From Aurantimonas coralicida (GTDB lineage Bacteria; Pseudomonadota; Alphaproteobacteria; Rhizobiales; Rhizobiaceae): a stretch of 42,439 bases of DNA. The stretch covers positions 1 through 42,439 of the forward strand of contig DRFF01000144.1 of the NCBI GenBank assembly GCA_011050685.1. The letters run 5' to 3'. Numbering within the stretch: position 1 is the first letter of the stretch; each line of letters opens with the position of its first letter. The notes beneath the pieces were generated by a model. That model was not told the origin of the DNA, made no database searches, and was given only the letters and a program-made list of their open reading frames with translations. Shown here piece by piece: positions 13,581-22,423 of the stretch. The position numbers and the translations under genes are program-made.

Positions 13581-14786
13581 TTAATCATCTGTGAGCGCGT
13601 TGGTGGAATAGAACAGCTTGATCCCGTGCATTCGCGCGTCGACGTCCAAATCGTCCGCGGCGTCCGCGACCACGCGAGCAAGGTTGAAATAGACGGTGTC
13701 GCCGGCGGCGATTGCCCCTGCCGCCGTGACCGCTGCGCTCTCCGCTGTTTTGTGCTCGGAATCAGCCGCGCTCGCGTCTTTGGTCACAACGACCTCGGTG
13801 CCAAATACAACGTCGACCGTCTCGCCGTCCCCAACCGCCACCCCGCTCAAGCCCCAGGCGACGCCATCGAGGCCCCCTGTTTGGCCGCCCGCGTGGGAAT
13901 ACATTGCCTCGTAGGTGAAGGTTCCAAGGTCCCACGACTTCGGCATGGAGATCGAAAATTGCGCGTTCTGTTTGGTGGCTGTCTCGAAGGGCAGGTATGT
14001 GATGTTCGGGCGACCGGCCGTAAGCTCAACCGTCGTCAGCCCGCCCTGAGTGATATGGTCGCCGGCGCCCGCAGTCACCGTCGGCTGCAGGGCCGCGGCT
14101 GGCATCCAGATCGTTTGGCGGCCGACGCCTGCCTCGGGCACCCAGCCGCCGCCGCGCCGCACCAGCACGTCGCCGTCAGCCGGGCCCGGGGTGCCATAGT
14201 CGACATCGCCGACATCGTCGAGGGTGGCCGGGGCCGGACCCGTGGGGCCCGTGAGGTTGGCGATCTGCGCCCAGCCGGGCGTGCCCTGGTTCTCGTAGAC
14301 ATCGCCGTTGGCGGTGTCGAGATACAGGTCGTTTTCATTCCCGAGAGAGGAGGACGGCACGCCCGAGCCGGTGAACCAGCGGGCGGCGTCGGGCAGCAAC
14401 TTGGCGATCTCGGCGCCGCCGGGATCGAAGGCGGTGGCCGATTCGAAGTCGGTGAGAACTAAGAAGATGCCGTCGCCCGGTTCGAAAAAGACATCGTTCT
14501 CGAAATACTGCGTGAGCGGCGCCCAGTCGCCGCGGAAGACGAAGGCGGCGGTCGGCAGGGTGAACGGACCGAACTTGCTGCCGTCGGCCATGTTGACGGT
14601 CATCGAGGCGCCCGTGACCGAGATCGAGGAGATCTCCACCGGCGTCGGCGGGTTGGTCTCCAGGGTATCGAGCCGCTCGTCCACATTGTCGAAGTTCTGG
14701 TCGATCTCGGCGGGTATGAGGTTCGAGCCCTTGCCCGGACCCCAGGAACCGGCGGTGCGGAAGATGAGGCCGGAGGTGTGTCCCAT
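13581..14786 (-). CDS. Tail fibre protein with C-terminal beta-rich domain
   Basis: ATG 14786 is preceded by GGAG at 13 bases. The 401-residue protein has an N-terminal attachment part, a beta-rich repeat area containing FRGDWAPLTQYFENDVFFEPGDGIFLVLTD, and a collagen-like LTGPTGPAP linker near residue 180. The C-terminal domain starts with TIWMPAAALQP and includes FSISMPKSWDLGTFT and VYFNLARVVADAADDL. That C-terminal domain recurs at the ends of fibres in marine and alphaproteobacterial phages. It probably binds the host receptor. Confidence 0.8.
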   Translation of the reverse strand: MGHTSGLIFRTAGSWGPGKGSNLIPAEIDQNFDNVDERLDTLETNPPTPVEISSISVTGASMTVNMADGSKFGPFTLPTAAFVFRGDWAPLTQYFENDVFFEPGDGIFLVLTDFESATAFDPGGAEIAKLLPDAARWFTGSGVPSSSLGNENDLYLDTANGDVYENQGTPGWAQIANLTGPTGPAPATLDDVGDVDYGTPGPADGDVLVRRGGGWVPEAGVGRQTIWMPAAALQPTVTAGAGDHITQGGLTTVELTAGRPNITYLPFETATKQNAQFSISMPKSWDLGTFTYEAMYSHAGGQTGGLDGVAWGLSGVAVGDGETVDVVFGTEVVVTKDASAADSEHKTAESAAVTAAGAIAAGDTVYFNLARVVADAADDLDVDARMHGIKLFYSTNALTDD

Positions 14787-14804
14787 GTCCGAATGAGCTC
14801 CTGG

Positions 14805-15545
14805 TTATGGTGCCGGCGCGATTGCCACGACGGTTACGATCTCCGAATTGCCGGTGAACGGCGAAAACCGCGTGGCCGGCAAGGTTCCCGGTCCGGTGAA
14901 AACCCCCTCGGAGGCGTTAAACAGCATCATGCCGTGATCGAATGTGCCGTCGGACCTGAATCGGTAGCGCTTGAACCACACCGGATTCGGCGGTTCGGGG
15001 TAATTTTGCTGGAGGAAGAATTTGTTGTTGGTGTCCACGAAACCGAGGATCAGAGGCAATTCCGGTTGGATGAACATCGGCAGGGAGTCGGGGAACTCGC
15101 CCACCGGGATGTGGTTGATCGTCAGCGCAGCTATTGGACTGGCGGCGGCCCGTCTGACGGCGGACGCGCATCCGGCCATCCCCTTGTCCGAGCTTTGCGT
15201 GAAGGTCCATAGGTCGGGATCGCCGGCCTCCTTGAATCGGTAGAAGGCGCTTTGCGTATAAAACGGGCTGAAGGTCGTATGGAAGAGCTCGTTCCAACCC
15301 GCCGGCGGCGAGATCGTGGTCACCCCGCCGGCCGAGACATGGGCCAGAAGCATGTCGCCGATTATGGCCGGAAAGCCTTGGACGGACCCCCAGGTGAAAT
15401 CCAGGTCCAGGGGGAGGGCTACGTTGGACTCCGTACAGGTGCCACCGGCGATCGCGGGTCTTTGAGTAGGCGGCGGCGGTGGGGGAGGGGCCGCGCTCCA
15501 CGACACGTTGACGATGTTCTGCCAGGGATCGAGGCGGACAGGCAT
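14805..15545 (-). CDS. Tail appendage protein, beta-rich with polyproline linker
   Basis: The 246-residue product has a short N-terminal part, an eight-proline linker at about 20-27, and a beta-rich domain with DMLLAHVSAGGVTTISPPAGW and FYRFKEAGDPDLWTF. That wording resembles phage and bacterial surface beta-sandwich domains. It lies between tail tip and fibre genes. The specific family is not recognised; an adhesion or fibre-chaperone role is inferred from context. Confidence 0.65.
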   Translation of the reverse strand: MPVRLDPWQNIVNVSWSAAPPPPPPPTQRPAIAGGTCTESNVALPLDLDFTWGSVQGFPAIIGDMLLAHVSAGGVTTISPPAGWNELFHTTFSPFYTQSAFYRFKEAGDPDLWTFTQSSDKGMAGCASAVRRAAASPIAALTINHIPVGEFPDSLPMFIQPELPLILGFVDTNNKFFLQQNYPEPPNPVWFKRYRFRSDGTFDHGMMLFNASEGVFTGPGTLPATRFSPFTGNSEIVTVVAIAPAP

Positions 15546-15549
15546 CTGT

Positions 15550-15930
15550 TCAGTTATTGAGTACGAAGGTCCGGATCACGCCGTCCGGGCCTTGGAAGGA
15601 GATCCGGTCGATGCGCTCCACGTCGACGAAGTCGTTGGCGTCGAGCGGATTGCTGACCCGCACGATCGTGGTCAGGCGCCCGGTCTCGGTGAAGATCAGG
15701 CCGAGCGCCGCATCGTCCGCCTCGGCCTCGTCGCCCGACGGCAGGATGTTGATGGTCGGTTGCGTGAAACCGCCGCCGCTGGTGAACTGAAACGCGCTAG
15801 GCTTGCCCCAGCGCAGCAACGCCTCGCCGCTCGCGCCCGGCGGCCGGCGCCGCGGGATGCGCCGCACCAGCGCCGCCTGCCTCCCGAAGAAGCCGCTCAA
15901 GATGAAGGCGCGCTTGACGGTGAAGGTCAC
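15550..15930 (-). CDS. Hypothetical tail tip protein (126 aa)
   Basis: No family is recognised. The protein has a basic N-terminus with RRIPRRRPPG and a beta-rich C-terminal half ending RISFQGPDGVIRTFVLNN. It overlaps the large tail gene by 4 bases and precedes the fibre genes, so a tail-tip or fibre-attachment role is likely. Confidence 0.6.
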   Translation of the reverse strand: MTFTVKRAFILSGFFGRQAALVRRIPRRRPPGASGEALLRWGKPSAFQFTSGGGFTQPTINILPSGDEAEADDAALGLIFTETGRLTTIVRVSNPLDANDFVDVERIDRISFQGPDGVIRTFVLNN

Positions 15931-17705
15931 GTCGCCTCCAGGTCGATGGTCTTGGGCACCGCCAGCCCGGTCACCGTGACGTCGATCGTGTGCGCGAACG
16001 GCCCGCCATCGAGCGGCACCAGGGACAGGTCAACCTCGGTGAAGGCCTCGTTGAGCGCCTCGATGGCGACCGCGAGCGAGGTGAAGCCCTGGTCCAGGAC
16101 CGCCTCCTGGGCGTCCTGGCCGTCGAAGACCTGCAAGCTGAGGATCGAGCGCGCCGGCGTCATGCGCAGGAGGTCCACGCCATCGTCGGCGGCACCGTCA
16201 TTGGGCGGCCCCTGATCGTCGTAATCGGTGTAGCCGACCTCCCCCGCGACCGCCAAGACGATGGCGCCGCTCCGGGTCTGATAGCCGTCCTCGACGTAAC
16301 CGTCCTCGACATAGTCCGGCGACCCCGCCGCCGCCGAGACGCTGGTCCCCTGACCCACGGTGCAGGCGATGGTGACCTCGGCGGAAAACTGCCCGCTGTC
16401 GCCCTCGATGCCGAGAACGTAGGAGACCACCTTGCCGGTCGCCTCGCCGCCGGGCAGGCGGGCATCGACGACGCGGGCGCTCAGCCGGCACGAGAGGTCG
16501 AGCGCCTCTGCCCAGGTCGTCTCGAACCCGATCTCGACCGCCCGCGCCCGCTCCAGCAGCTCGGCCCGGGCGCGCGCGATCAGATGTTCCAGGCTTTGCT
16601 TGCCCCGATCCGTCACGAAGTAGCTGTTGCGGCGGACATCGCCGATCGGCGTGGTAAAGCCGGCGCTGCCCTGATCGTCGATCGCCTCGGCAATCTCGAA
16701 GGAGCTGAGATCGAGCGCGAGGACCTCGGCATCGCCGACGTCGGTCAGCATCTCCTGGGTGTCGGCCTCGAGCTCGAAGACCACGCGTTCGGAGCGCGAG
16801 CGCTCGGCCTCGAATTCGACGGTGAAGGTCGGCGCGAAGGTCCACAAAGGGAACTTCACGAGCGAGCGTCCCATGGTCACCGGCTGGAATATCTGGTTGA
16901 TCCAGACGCCTTCGCCGCGCAGGACCTTGGATGCGCCGACCCGCCAGCCGGCGCCGATGCGGGCGCCCGGATCGGGCCAGTCGCCCTCCAGGCCCTCGCC
17001 GGTGTAGCTCGTGATGACGTGGCCGGCCGAGGTGCCGGCGGCGACGAAGGCGGCGATCAGGCTTTGACGTAAATCCACGGAACCGGCACCGGCCTGGTCC
17101 CAGAGCACCTCGGCCTCGACCCGGATCCGGCGCGCCGGGGGTTGCAGGGGCGCCGCCTCGAGCGAGGAATAGAACACCGTCGCGTCGCCCGGCGCGCCGA
17201 AGTCGAGGGTGCCGTCCTCGCCGGCGTTGACGTCCGAGGCGGTGACCGCGTGGGTCGTGCGGTCGATGTGCCAGCGCGCGGCCCGCGCTTCCAGCACCGC
17301 ATCGGGATCGTCGCGGCGCTCCGGCTCGATCCAGACCGGATCCCAGAATGGCGCGACCTTGAGCGCCGCCGCGGCCGCGTCCTTCCTAGCGTCGAAGTCG
17401 GCCGGTCGGGCCAGGAATTCCAACGTCACCGTCTCGCCCGCCAATCGCTGCGGCAGGCCGAGCAGGCGGCCGAAGAACAGCGGCACCACCCCCGGCGTCG
17501 CTGCGGTGTCGAAGGATATCCAGGCCCAACGCTTGCGCCCGGCTCCAAGGAGGCCGACGCGCGGGTTGGCGATCTCGACCTCGGCCTTGGCGAACTCGCC
17601 CTCCTCGTGCCGTATGGTCAGGCGGAAGACCTGCTCGTCTTCGACCTCGTGCTCGACCCCGAAAGTGGTCTCCGAGGCATCGACCCAGGCGAAGTAGAGG
17701 GTCAT
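15927..17705 (-). CDS. Tail tip/hub-like protein (592 aa)
   Basis: The long beta-rich product begins MTLYFAWVDASETTFGVEHE, contains a DEQVFRLTIRHEEGEFAKAEVEIANP block typical of the first hub domain of tail tip proteins (phage T4 gp27-like fold), and a later GKVVSYVLGIEGDSGQFSAEVTIACTVG strand block. A short duplicated YVEDGYVEDGY occurs near residue 465. It follows the tape measure and two small genes, the position of central tail tip proteins. The enzymatic function is not apparent. The hub role is inferred from fold pattern and order. Confidence 0.7.
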   Translation of the reverse strand: MTLYFAWVDASETTFGVEHEVEDEQVFRLTIRHEEGEFAKAEVEIANPRVGLLGAGRKRWAWISFDTAATPGVVPLFFGRLLGLPQRLAGETVTLEFLARPADFDARKDAAAAALKVAPFWDPVWIEPERRDDPDAVLEARAARWHIDRTTHAVTASDVNAGEDGTLDFGAPGDATVFYSSLEAAPLQPPARRIRVEAEVLWDQAGAGSVDLRQSLIAAFVAAGTSAGHVITSYTGEGLEGDWPDPGARIGAGWRVGASKVLRGEGVWINQIFQPVTMGRSLVKFPLWTFAPTFTVEFEAERSRSERVVFELEADTQEMLTDVGDAEVLALDLSSFEIAEAIDDQGSAGFTTPIGDVRRNSYFVTDRGKQSLEHLIARARAELLERARAVEIGFETTWAEALDLSCRLSARVVDARLPGGEATGKVVSYVLGIEGDSGQFSAEVTIACTVGQGTSVSAAAGSPDYVEDGYVEDGYQTRSGAIVLAVAGEVGYTDYDDQGPPNDGAADDGVDLLRMTPARSILSLQVFDGQDAQEAVLDQGFTSLAVAIEALNEAFTEVDLSLVPLDGGPFAHTIDVTVTGLAVPKTIDLEAT

Positions 17706-17710
17706 ATCTC

Positions 17711-17875
17711 CTAGAACCGCTCGAAAATCGGCAAGTGGATTTCAAGCCGCCCAAGACAAAGCCAGCGCTCGCTCTCATGAAAGACCCATCCCCATTTTCT
17801 GCGCTCCGGGAACAAGATCGTCATCACTTCAAGCCGACGCCACGGCGGCGCGGATGGTGGAAAAGCAATAAACAT
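17711..17875 (-). CDS. Hypothetical small protein (54 aa)
   Basis: The ATG at 17875 is preferred to the one at 17926, which would overlap the HAD gene. The product reads MFIAFPPSAPPWRRLEVMTI and ends GRLEIHLPIFERF, with several Trp residues. It fills an otherwise empty gap, and a GAGGG motif lies just upstream. No family is recognised. Confidence 0.5.
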   Translation of the reverse strand: MFIAFPPSAPPWRRLEVMTILFPERRKWGWVFHESERWLCLGRLEIHLPIFERF

Positions 17876-17895
17876 TTGTTCATCACCCTCGACGG

Positions 17896-18192
17896 TTAGG
17901 CGCAGTCGAAGAAGTCCTCGGGGCACACCACTGGCATGCTTCCGGCCGGCCGGATGGTCGGGCGGTCGTCGACCGCCTTATCAGGCTTGCCGATACACGC
18001 GATCGGGCGCAGCCCGTATTTCTTCGCGAAGTCCCGGACGTAGTCAGTGCCGCACGCGGACCAGAGCACCACCTCCCGGCCGCGCGCGATCAAGGCCTCG
18101 ACGGCTGCGATGCGTTCGGGCAGGCCCGAGCCCCCCTTATGGGGGGAATCCGTCAGCGTGCCGTCGATGTCGATGAAGATCGGCAGGGGCAT
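17896..18192 (-). CDS. HAD-superfamily phosphatase-like protein (98 aa)
   Basis: The ATG at 18192 shares one base with the stop of the upstream tail gene. The product begins MPLPIFIDIDGTLTDSP, carrying HAD motif I (DxDGTLT). It continues with VVLWSACGTDYVRDFAKKYGL (motif II, Ser) and CIGKPDKAVDDRPTI (motifs III and IV, Lys and DD). The short length and lack of a cap resemble phage phosphatases of the polynucleotide-kinase-associated type. The substrate is unknown. Its location between tail genes suggests a late-expressed moron. Confidence 0.8.
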   Translation of the reverse strand: MPLPIFIDIDGTLTDSPHKGGSGLPERIAAVEALIARGREVVLWSACGTDYVRDFAKKYGLRPIACIGKPDKAVDDRPTIRPAGSMPVVCPEDFFDCA

Positions 18193-18617
18193 CAGACCTC
18201 CTCCAAGTCCAGCGACCAGCCGATCACGGCGCCCCATTCGTCGCGCTCGAGGGTCCAGTCGACCACCAGCATGGTGAGCCGCGGCCGATAGACCGTGAAG
18301 CTGCCGTTGACCACGCTCGAGCCGGGCACCACGGTCCGGCCCGGGGAGCCGCCACTGGTCGGATAGGACAGCTTGGTCAGGGCATCGACCGTGACCGACT
18401 GGCCGCGCCAGATGGAATCGAAGGCCGGCGGTTCCTGGTCCGAGCCGGTGATCGCGAGCGCATATTTCCGGAACGAGGACTCGGTCACGTCGACCAGGGC
18501 GCCGTTGACCGTGCGCCGCAGGCTGCCGCCGTCGATCGGGCGCAGGTTCTCGCGCAGGCCCCGCGCCGAGAAGTCGGGTATGCCGATGCCGGTCAGGACG
18601 AGATCGGTATCCGACAC
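18192..18617 (-). CDS. Tail protein following tape measure (141 aa)
   Basis: The 141-residue beta-rich product (MSDTDLVLTGIGIPDFSARGL... RPRLTMLVVDWTLERDEWGAVIGWSLDLEEV) follows the tape measure gene by 4 bases. Proteins at this position in siphophages are usually distal tail components. The GIPDFSARGL motif is common in alphaproteobacterial phage tail proteins, though I cannot name a family. Confidence 0.65.
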   Translation of the reverse strand: MSDTDLVLTGIGIPDFSARGLRENLRPIDGGSLRRTVNGALVDVTESSFRKYALAITGSDQEPPAFDSIWRGQSVTVDALTKLSYPTSGGSPGRTVVPGSSVVNGSFTVYRPRLTMLVVDWTLERDEWGAVIGWSLDLEEV

Positions 18618-18621
18618 GGGC

Positions 18622-20904
18622 TCACAGCCTCCTGGGTGGCCGGCCGGCGCTGGCGCGCGCCTGGCTCAAGGCAACGCGGCCGAGCGCCTCGGCGACCTCC
18701 TGGTCGGCCCGCGCCGGGAAGCTCTGGCCATCGAGGACGATGGTGAACGGAGTCCCGGCCTTGCCCGCCGGGGCCAGCGCCGGCACGTTGACGGGGCCGC
18801 CGGCCGCGAAGACGGGGATCGGCATGAGCGGCAAAGTGAGCGATCGGGCGATGCCCTCCGCCAAGCCGCCGCCGGAGAACTTGGGCAGGCGCATGGAGTT
18901 GAGGGCCGCGAAGAGGTTGGCGCCGTAGTGCCGCACCGCCCGGGCCTGGATGACGAACTCCTTATCGGACAGCCGCGCCAGGATCGAGTCCGAGGTCGGC
19001 GTGCCCGGCCCGCGCACCGCGCCGCCGCCGGCCAGGACCGGCACCCCGGCGCCCGACGCGCTGCCGCCGCCCGAGAGGCCGAGCGCCTCCCTGGCGGCCT
19101 TGAAGGCGCGCCTTGCCAAGGAAATCAGACTGCTCAGGAGGCTTTTGATGGTCGCCACGGCGCCGCGGAACGCAGCTACCAGGCGCTCGGCCGCGGCGTC
19201 GGCGAAGCCGCCCAGGACGTCGGCCAGATCGCCCCAGAGCCCGGTGATGAAGGTCCAGGCGGCTTGGGCAGCGGCCGTGATGTCGTCCCAGAAGACGACG
19301 ATCGCAACGACGGCCGCCGCCAGCCCGGCGACGATGAGCGCGGGGATGGCGCCGATGGCGAGCAGTGCCGCGGAGAGCACGCCGGCGGCGGCGGCAATGA
19401 CGCCGATTGCGTTAACGACCAAGCTGCCGACGGCGGCGAACGCCACGAAACCCGCGGCCACCAGGCCGACCACGGACGCGAGCGCGGTAAAGATGCCGAG
19501 CAGTTGCGCGACCACGGCGGCGATCAGGAGTTGCCGGCCGGTGAGATCGGTCCCGAAAACATCGTTCAGCGCCCCGGCGACGAAGTCGGCGGCCTCGACC
19601 AGCGCCTCGAACGCCGGCACGATGACATCGTCGAAGGCGGCCTTAACGTCCTGGGCGAAGGCGATCACGGCGTCGCGCGCCTCGAGAATGAACGCGCCAC
19701 TCTCGCTCACATCGACATCGCGGAACTGGATGGCAGCCACCAGGTCCTCGACCAGCGAGATCGCCTGCCTAATTTTACCTTCGGAAAACGCTACGATGGC
19801 ATCGCGGTTGCGTCGGAGCGCCGCGGTGAAAGCGTCCGCGGCACGGCTCAAATCCTCATTGAAGATCAAGCCGATCTCGTCGGTCAGGCCTTTGAGGACC
19901 CCGCTGCCGACGAGCGAGACCACGGCCCTGTTCAAAGCATCGATCGTATCGCGGCCGGATTTGAAATCTCTCTCCGAGAAGACCACGCCGAGTCTCTCGG
20001 CCTCGTCGCCCAGGTTCCGGATGCCGGCGGCGGTCTGGTTGAAGAACGGGGCGGCGAGCCGCGCATTGCGCGTCCCGGTGATGTCGATCAGGGATTTCAC
20101 CTTCTCGACCCCGGCGGGCACGCCAGCGAAGGCGTTAGCAAACTCGAGGATCTGGCCGACCAGCGGCTTCATGTTGCCGGTAGCGTCCAGGGCCGTGATG
20201 CCGGCACCTTTCAGCGCGCGCGCGGCCAGGGTGCCCGTGGCGTCGACATCGATTAAGCCCTTGGCGGTGCCGGCGAGTTCCTTGCTCATATCGCGCACCG
20301 TGACCCCGAACTGATCGTAGGCCTCCCGGGCACGGTCCGTCAGATCGCCCGTCTTCTTGGTGGCTTTGCCGGCCTTGCGCTCCTCCTCCGCCAGCTCGCC
20401 GAGCCCCTGGTTGAAGCGGGTGAGTATGTTCAGGAACTTTTCCTGGGAGATCCCCGACTGTTCGGCGGCGAAGACCAGGCGGCCCAGTTCGGTGACCGTC
20501 AGGCCCACGCCCTGCGCGGTCTTGCCGGCGGCATCCGCCGCCGCCGCCCCGGACTTGGCCAATTTGAAGAGCGCCGCCGCGGCCGCCAGGCCGGCGGCAC
20601 CGACGAGCGCCAGGTTGCGCCCGATGCGCACCAGGCCCTGGCGCAGCGCCCGGCCGCGCCGGGCCATGTTGCGGAAGGAATCGCCGACCCGCTTGCCCGC
20701 CGCGCGCAATAGAAGCATCCGGTTCTTGAGCCGGTTGACCGCGGCCGACAGGCGCTTGCCCGGGCCCTCGAATTCCTTGGCGGATTTCTTCAGGAGCGCG
20801 AAGGCCTTCTCGCCGACCTTGCCGATCTTGGCGAGCTCCTCCTCGATGTCCTTGCCGCCGTCGAGGGCGATGCGCTGCTTGAGGGTGGTTCGGGATTTGG
20901 CCAT
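18622..20904 (-). CDS. Tape measure protein (760 aa)
   Basis: The N-terminus is helical and charged. A short Ala-rich hydrophobic segment follows at about 90-115 (LALVGAAGLAAAAALFKLAKSG), then a long helical region. A hydrophobic block of several segments spans about 460-543. A Gly-rich C-terminal part contains DSILARLSDKEFVIQARAVRHYG, a hallmark of tape measure C-termini. Length sets tail length: at the usual 0.15 nm per residue the tail would be near 110 nm. It lies downstream of tail tube and chaperone genes, as expected. Confidence 0.9.
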   Translation of the reverse strand: MAKSRTTLKQRIALDGGKDIEEELAKIGKVGEKAFALLKKSAKEFEGPGKRLSAAVNRLKNRMLLLRAAGKRVGDSFRNMARRGRALRQGLVRIGRNLALVGAAGLAAAAALFKLAKSGAAAADAAGKTAQGVGLTVTELGRLVFAAEQSGISQEKFLNILTRFNQGLGELAEEERKAGKATKKTGDLTDRAREAYDQFGVTVRDMSKELAGTAKGLIDVDATGTLAARALKGAGITALDATGNMKPLVGQILEFANAFAGVPAGVEKVKSLIDITGTRNARLAAPFFNQTAAGIRNLGDEAERLGVVFSERDFKSGRDTIDALNRAVVSLVGSGVLKGLTDEIGLIFNEDLSRAADAFTAALRRNRDAIVAFSEGKIRQAISLVEDLVAAIQFRDVDVSESGAFILEARDAVIAFAQDVKAAFDDVIVPAFEALVEAADFVAGALNDVFGTDLTGRQLLIAAVVAQLLGIFTALASVVGLVAAGFVAFAAVGSLVVNAIGVIAAAAGVLSAALLAIGAIPALIVAGLAAAVVAIVVFWDDITAAAQAAWTFITGLWGDLADVLGGFADAAAERLVAAFRGAVATIKSLLSSLISLARRAFKAAREALGLSGGGSASGAGVPVLAGGGAVRGPGTPTSDSILARLSDKEFVIQARAVRHYGANLFAALNSMRLPKFSGGGLAEGIARSLTLPLMPIPVFAAGGPVNVPALAPAGKAGTPFTIVLDGQSFPARADQEVAEALGRVALSQARASAGRPPRRL

Positions 20905-20907
20905 GGC

Positions 20908-21576
20908 TCAGATTCCTTTCCCGATCTTCCGGACGTAGATCTCGGCGAGACGCCCCGCCGCCTTGTCGATGATCTTGCGCACCGAAAACTTCTTCGGCAC
21001 CACGATGGAGCTGACGCCCAGAAACAGCGGCACCGTGCGCAGGACCGTGCGCCCGGTGGCCGTGCCATCGGCACCCCGGCGCAACGCCGCGAGCGAGACC
21101 TTGGGCCGCGCCTTGTTCGCCTGGCTGCGGGTAAGCGCCGCGCGCGCGCCGAGCAGCGGCCGGCGGCCGCCGCGATCGAGGAACGTCAAGGGGCCGATCC
21201 GTTGGGCGAAGCGTTTGGCGGTCATCCGATCGCGCCCGATCTTCTTCGGCGTCCCTTCGAGCGGGATCCACAGTCGGGGCTTGCCGCGTATCGTCGCCCC
21301 GCTCTCGAAGACCTCGGCGTAGGGCACCTTGCTGAAGATGAAGGCGGCCGCGTCGATCGAGACCTTGGGCCGGCGCGGGAAGGTATCGACCCGGAGCGCG
21401 TTCTGGAACCGCTTGGAGAAGCCGGCGCGCGCGATGTCGGCACGCGCTCCGACCTTTATCGTCGCGCCCGCCTCCTCGATAGCGGCCGTCGCCGCCTCGG
21501 CCATGGGCCGTTTCATCTCGGCCATGGCCTCCTCGAACTCGCCCTTGGCCGCGCGGTAGAGAACTTTGAAGGTCAT
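20908..21576 (-). CDS. Minor tail protein, DUF6441-like (222 aa)
   Basis: The 222-residue basic protein (FKVLYRAAKGEFEEAMAEM... KVPYAEVFESGATIRGKPRLWIPLEG... PLFLGVSSIVVPKKFSVRKII) matches the pattern of a phage protein family found next to tape measure genes, which I recall as DUF6441. It overlaps the 63-residue gene upstream by 4 bases. It probably takes part in tail assembly or structure; the exact role is unknown. Confidence 0.7.
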   Translation of the reverse strand: MTFKVLYRAAKGEFEEAMAEMKRPMAEAATAAIEEAGATIKVGARADIARAGFSKRFQNALRVDTFPRRPKVSIDAAAFIFSKVPYAEVFESGATIRGKPRLWIPLEGTPKKIGRDRMTAKRFAQRIGPLTFLDRGGRRPLLGARAALTRSQANKARPKVSLAALRRGADGTATGRTVLRTVPLFLGVSSIVVPKKFSVRKIIDKAAGRLAEIYVRKIGKGI

Positions 21577-21764
21577 GGTTTCGACACATCCATGTCGAGA
21601 AGAATGGCCTTGACTGTCGGGTCGGCCGCCGCGGATCGGACATCTGCGATTAGCTCGGGCATGGGCTTCTTTCCCACGATGATTCGCAACTCGCAGCCGC
21701 GGCCAAAGGGGCGGAGGTTTTTGATCCGATCGGCGGGTATGCGCTCGTGTCGCTTATGCATCAT
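21573..21764 (-). CDS. Hypothetical small protein in tail module (63 aa)
   Basis: ATG 21764 stands 5 bases after a GGAGG Shine-Dalgarno. The product (MMHKRHERIPADRIKNLRPF... LIADVRSAAADPTVKAILLDM) is basic at the N-terminus and mixed alpha/beta afterwards. It is coupled to the next gene by a 4-base overlap. No family is recognised. Confidence 0.65.
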   Translation of the reverse strand: MMHKRHERIPADRIKNLRPFGRGCELRIIVGKKPMPELIADVRSAAADPTVKAILLDMDVSKP

Positions 21765-21776
21765 CGTTACCTCCGG

Positions 21777-22095
21777 TCATCCGTCCTCCGCGCCCGGTGG
21801 CCGGTCCTTGGCCAGGTCTCTGACCAGCCTCTTGAGTTTCTTCGGGTCGCCGCGCGCCGCCATGGCGTCGAGGTTCAGGCGTTCGGCCAGCTCGCGCCGG
21901 CGCCGGCGGTCGGCGAGGAACAGGAAGGCGTGGACCCGGCGCGGCGTGTAGTCCCCGGCGTTCGGGTGGCCGATCTCGATCAGCGCTTCAACCGCTTCCG
22001 CGATCTCGAAGCCCGCTTCTTGCCAGATGGGGCTGCGCCTGGTTTGTCGTCCTCGACCCCGAACAAGACGCCGAGCCGGGCCAGCCGCTCGGCGA
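21777..22095 (-). CDS. Tail assembly chaperone extension, -1 frame (gpT-like)
   Basis: After the stop of the 147-residue chaperone, an open -1 frame encodes SPIWQEAGFEIAEAVEALIE, then GHPNAGDYTPRRVHAFLFLADRRRRRELAERLNLDAM, ending at 21777. It has no ATG near its beginning, so it is best explained as the T part of a G-T frameshift product as in lambda. The in-phase heptamer C CCT TTC (22100-22094) is a plausible slip site and the -1 frame is open from there. Proteins of this type bridge tape measure and tail tube during assembly. Confidence 0.6.
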
Positions 22096-22423
22096 AAGGG
22101 CCGAGGCCACCCGGCATGGTCAGGCGCAAGATCGCGTCGAGGAAGGCGATCTGCACCTCGACCCCGAGGCGCCGCGCCACGTCCTCCGCGGCGTTGTCGC
22201 CGGGCGCCCCGGTGCCGGCCGCGATGATCGCGACCACGATGTCGGGGCCCAGATCGATCAGGTGCTCGGGCTTGTCCAGCTTCCCCGTGAACAGCTTGCT
22301 CAGCTCGGGGAACCGCCGGAGCAGGTCGGCGATGCCGTGCACCGAGACGCCGTAGACCGCGACGTCCTTATCGCCGACCGGGACCGTCTCGACCGCCGGC
22401 GCGATGTCTATGAGGCCGACCAT
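21980..22423 (-). CDS. Tail assembly chaperone (gpG-like, 147 aa)
   Basis: The start shares one base with the tail tube gene stop. The product (MVGLIDIAPAVETVPVGDKDVAVYGVSVHGIADLLRRFPELSKLF) has the pattern of siphophage pre-tape-measure chaperones. Residues 100-125 contain LRLTMPGGLGPFAERLARLG, and the C-terminus is lysine/arginine-rich. Position between tail tube and tape measure and the overlapping -1 frame fit lambda gpG and gpGT. Confidence 0.75.
   Translation of the reverse strand: MVGLIDIAPAVETVPVGDKDVAVYGVSVHGIADLLRRFPELSKLFTGKLDKPEHLIDLGPDIVVAIIAAGTGAPGDNAAEDVARRLGVEVQIAFLDAILRLTMPGGLGPFAERLARLGVLFGVEDDKPGAAPSGKKRASRSRKRLKR

Noticed and set aside
18373-20256. 627-residue open frame on the plus strand opposite the tape measure gene
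   Set aside because: It is an antisense shadow of a high-GC gene with no domain and no ribosome binding logic. The same applies to long plus-strand frames at 30975-32489, 35584-36552, 37499-38959 and 39336-41042.
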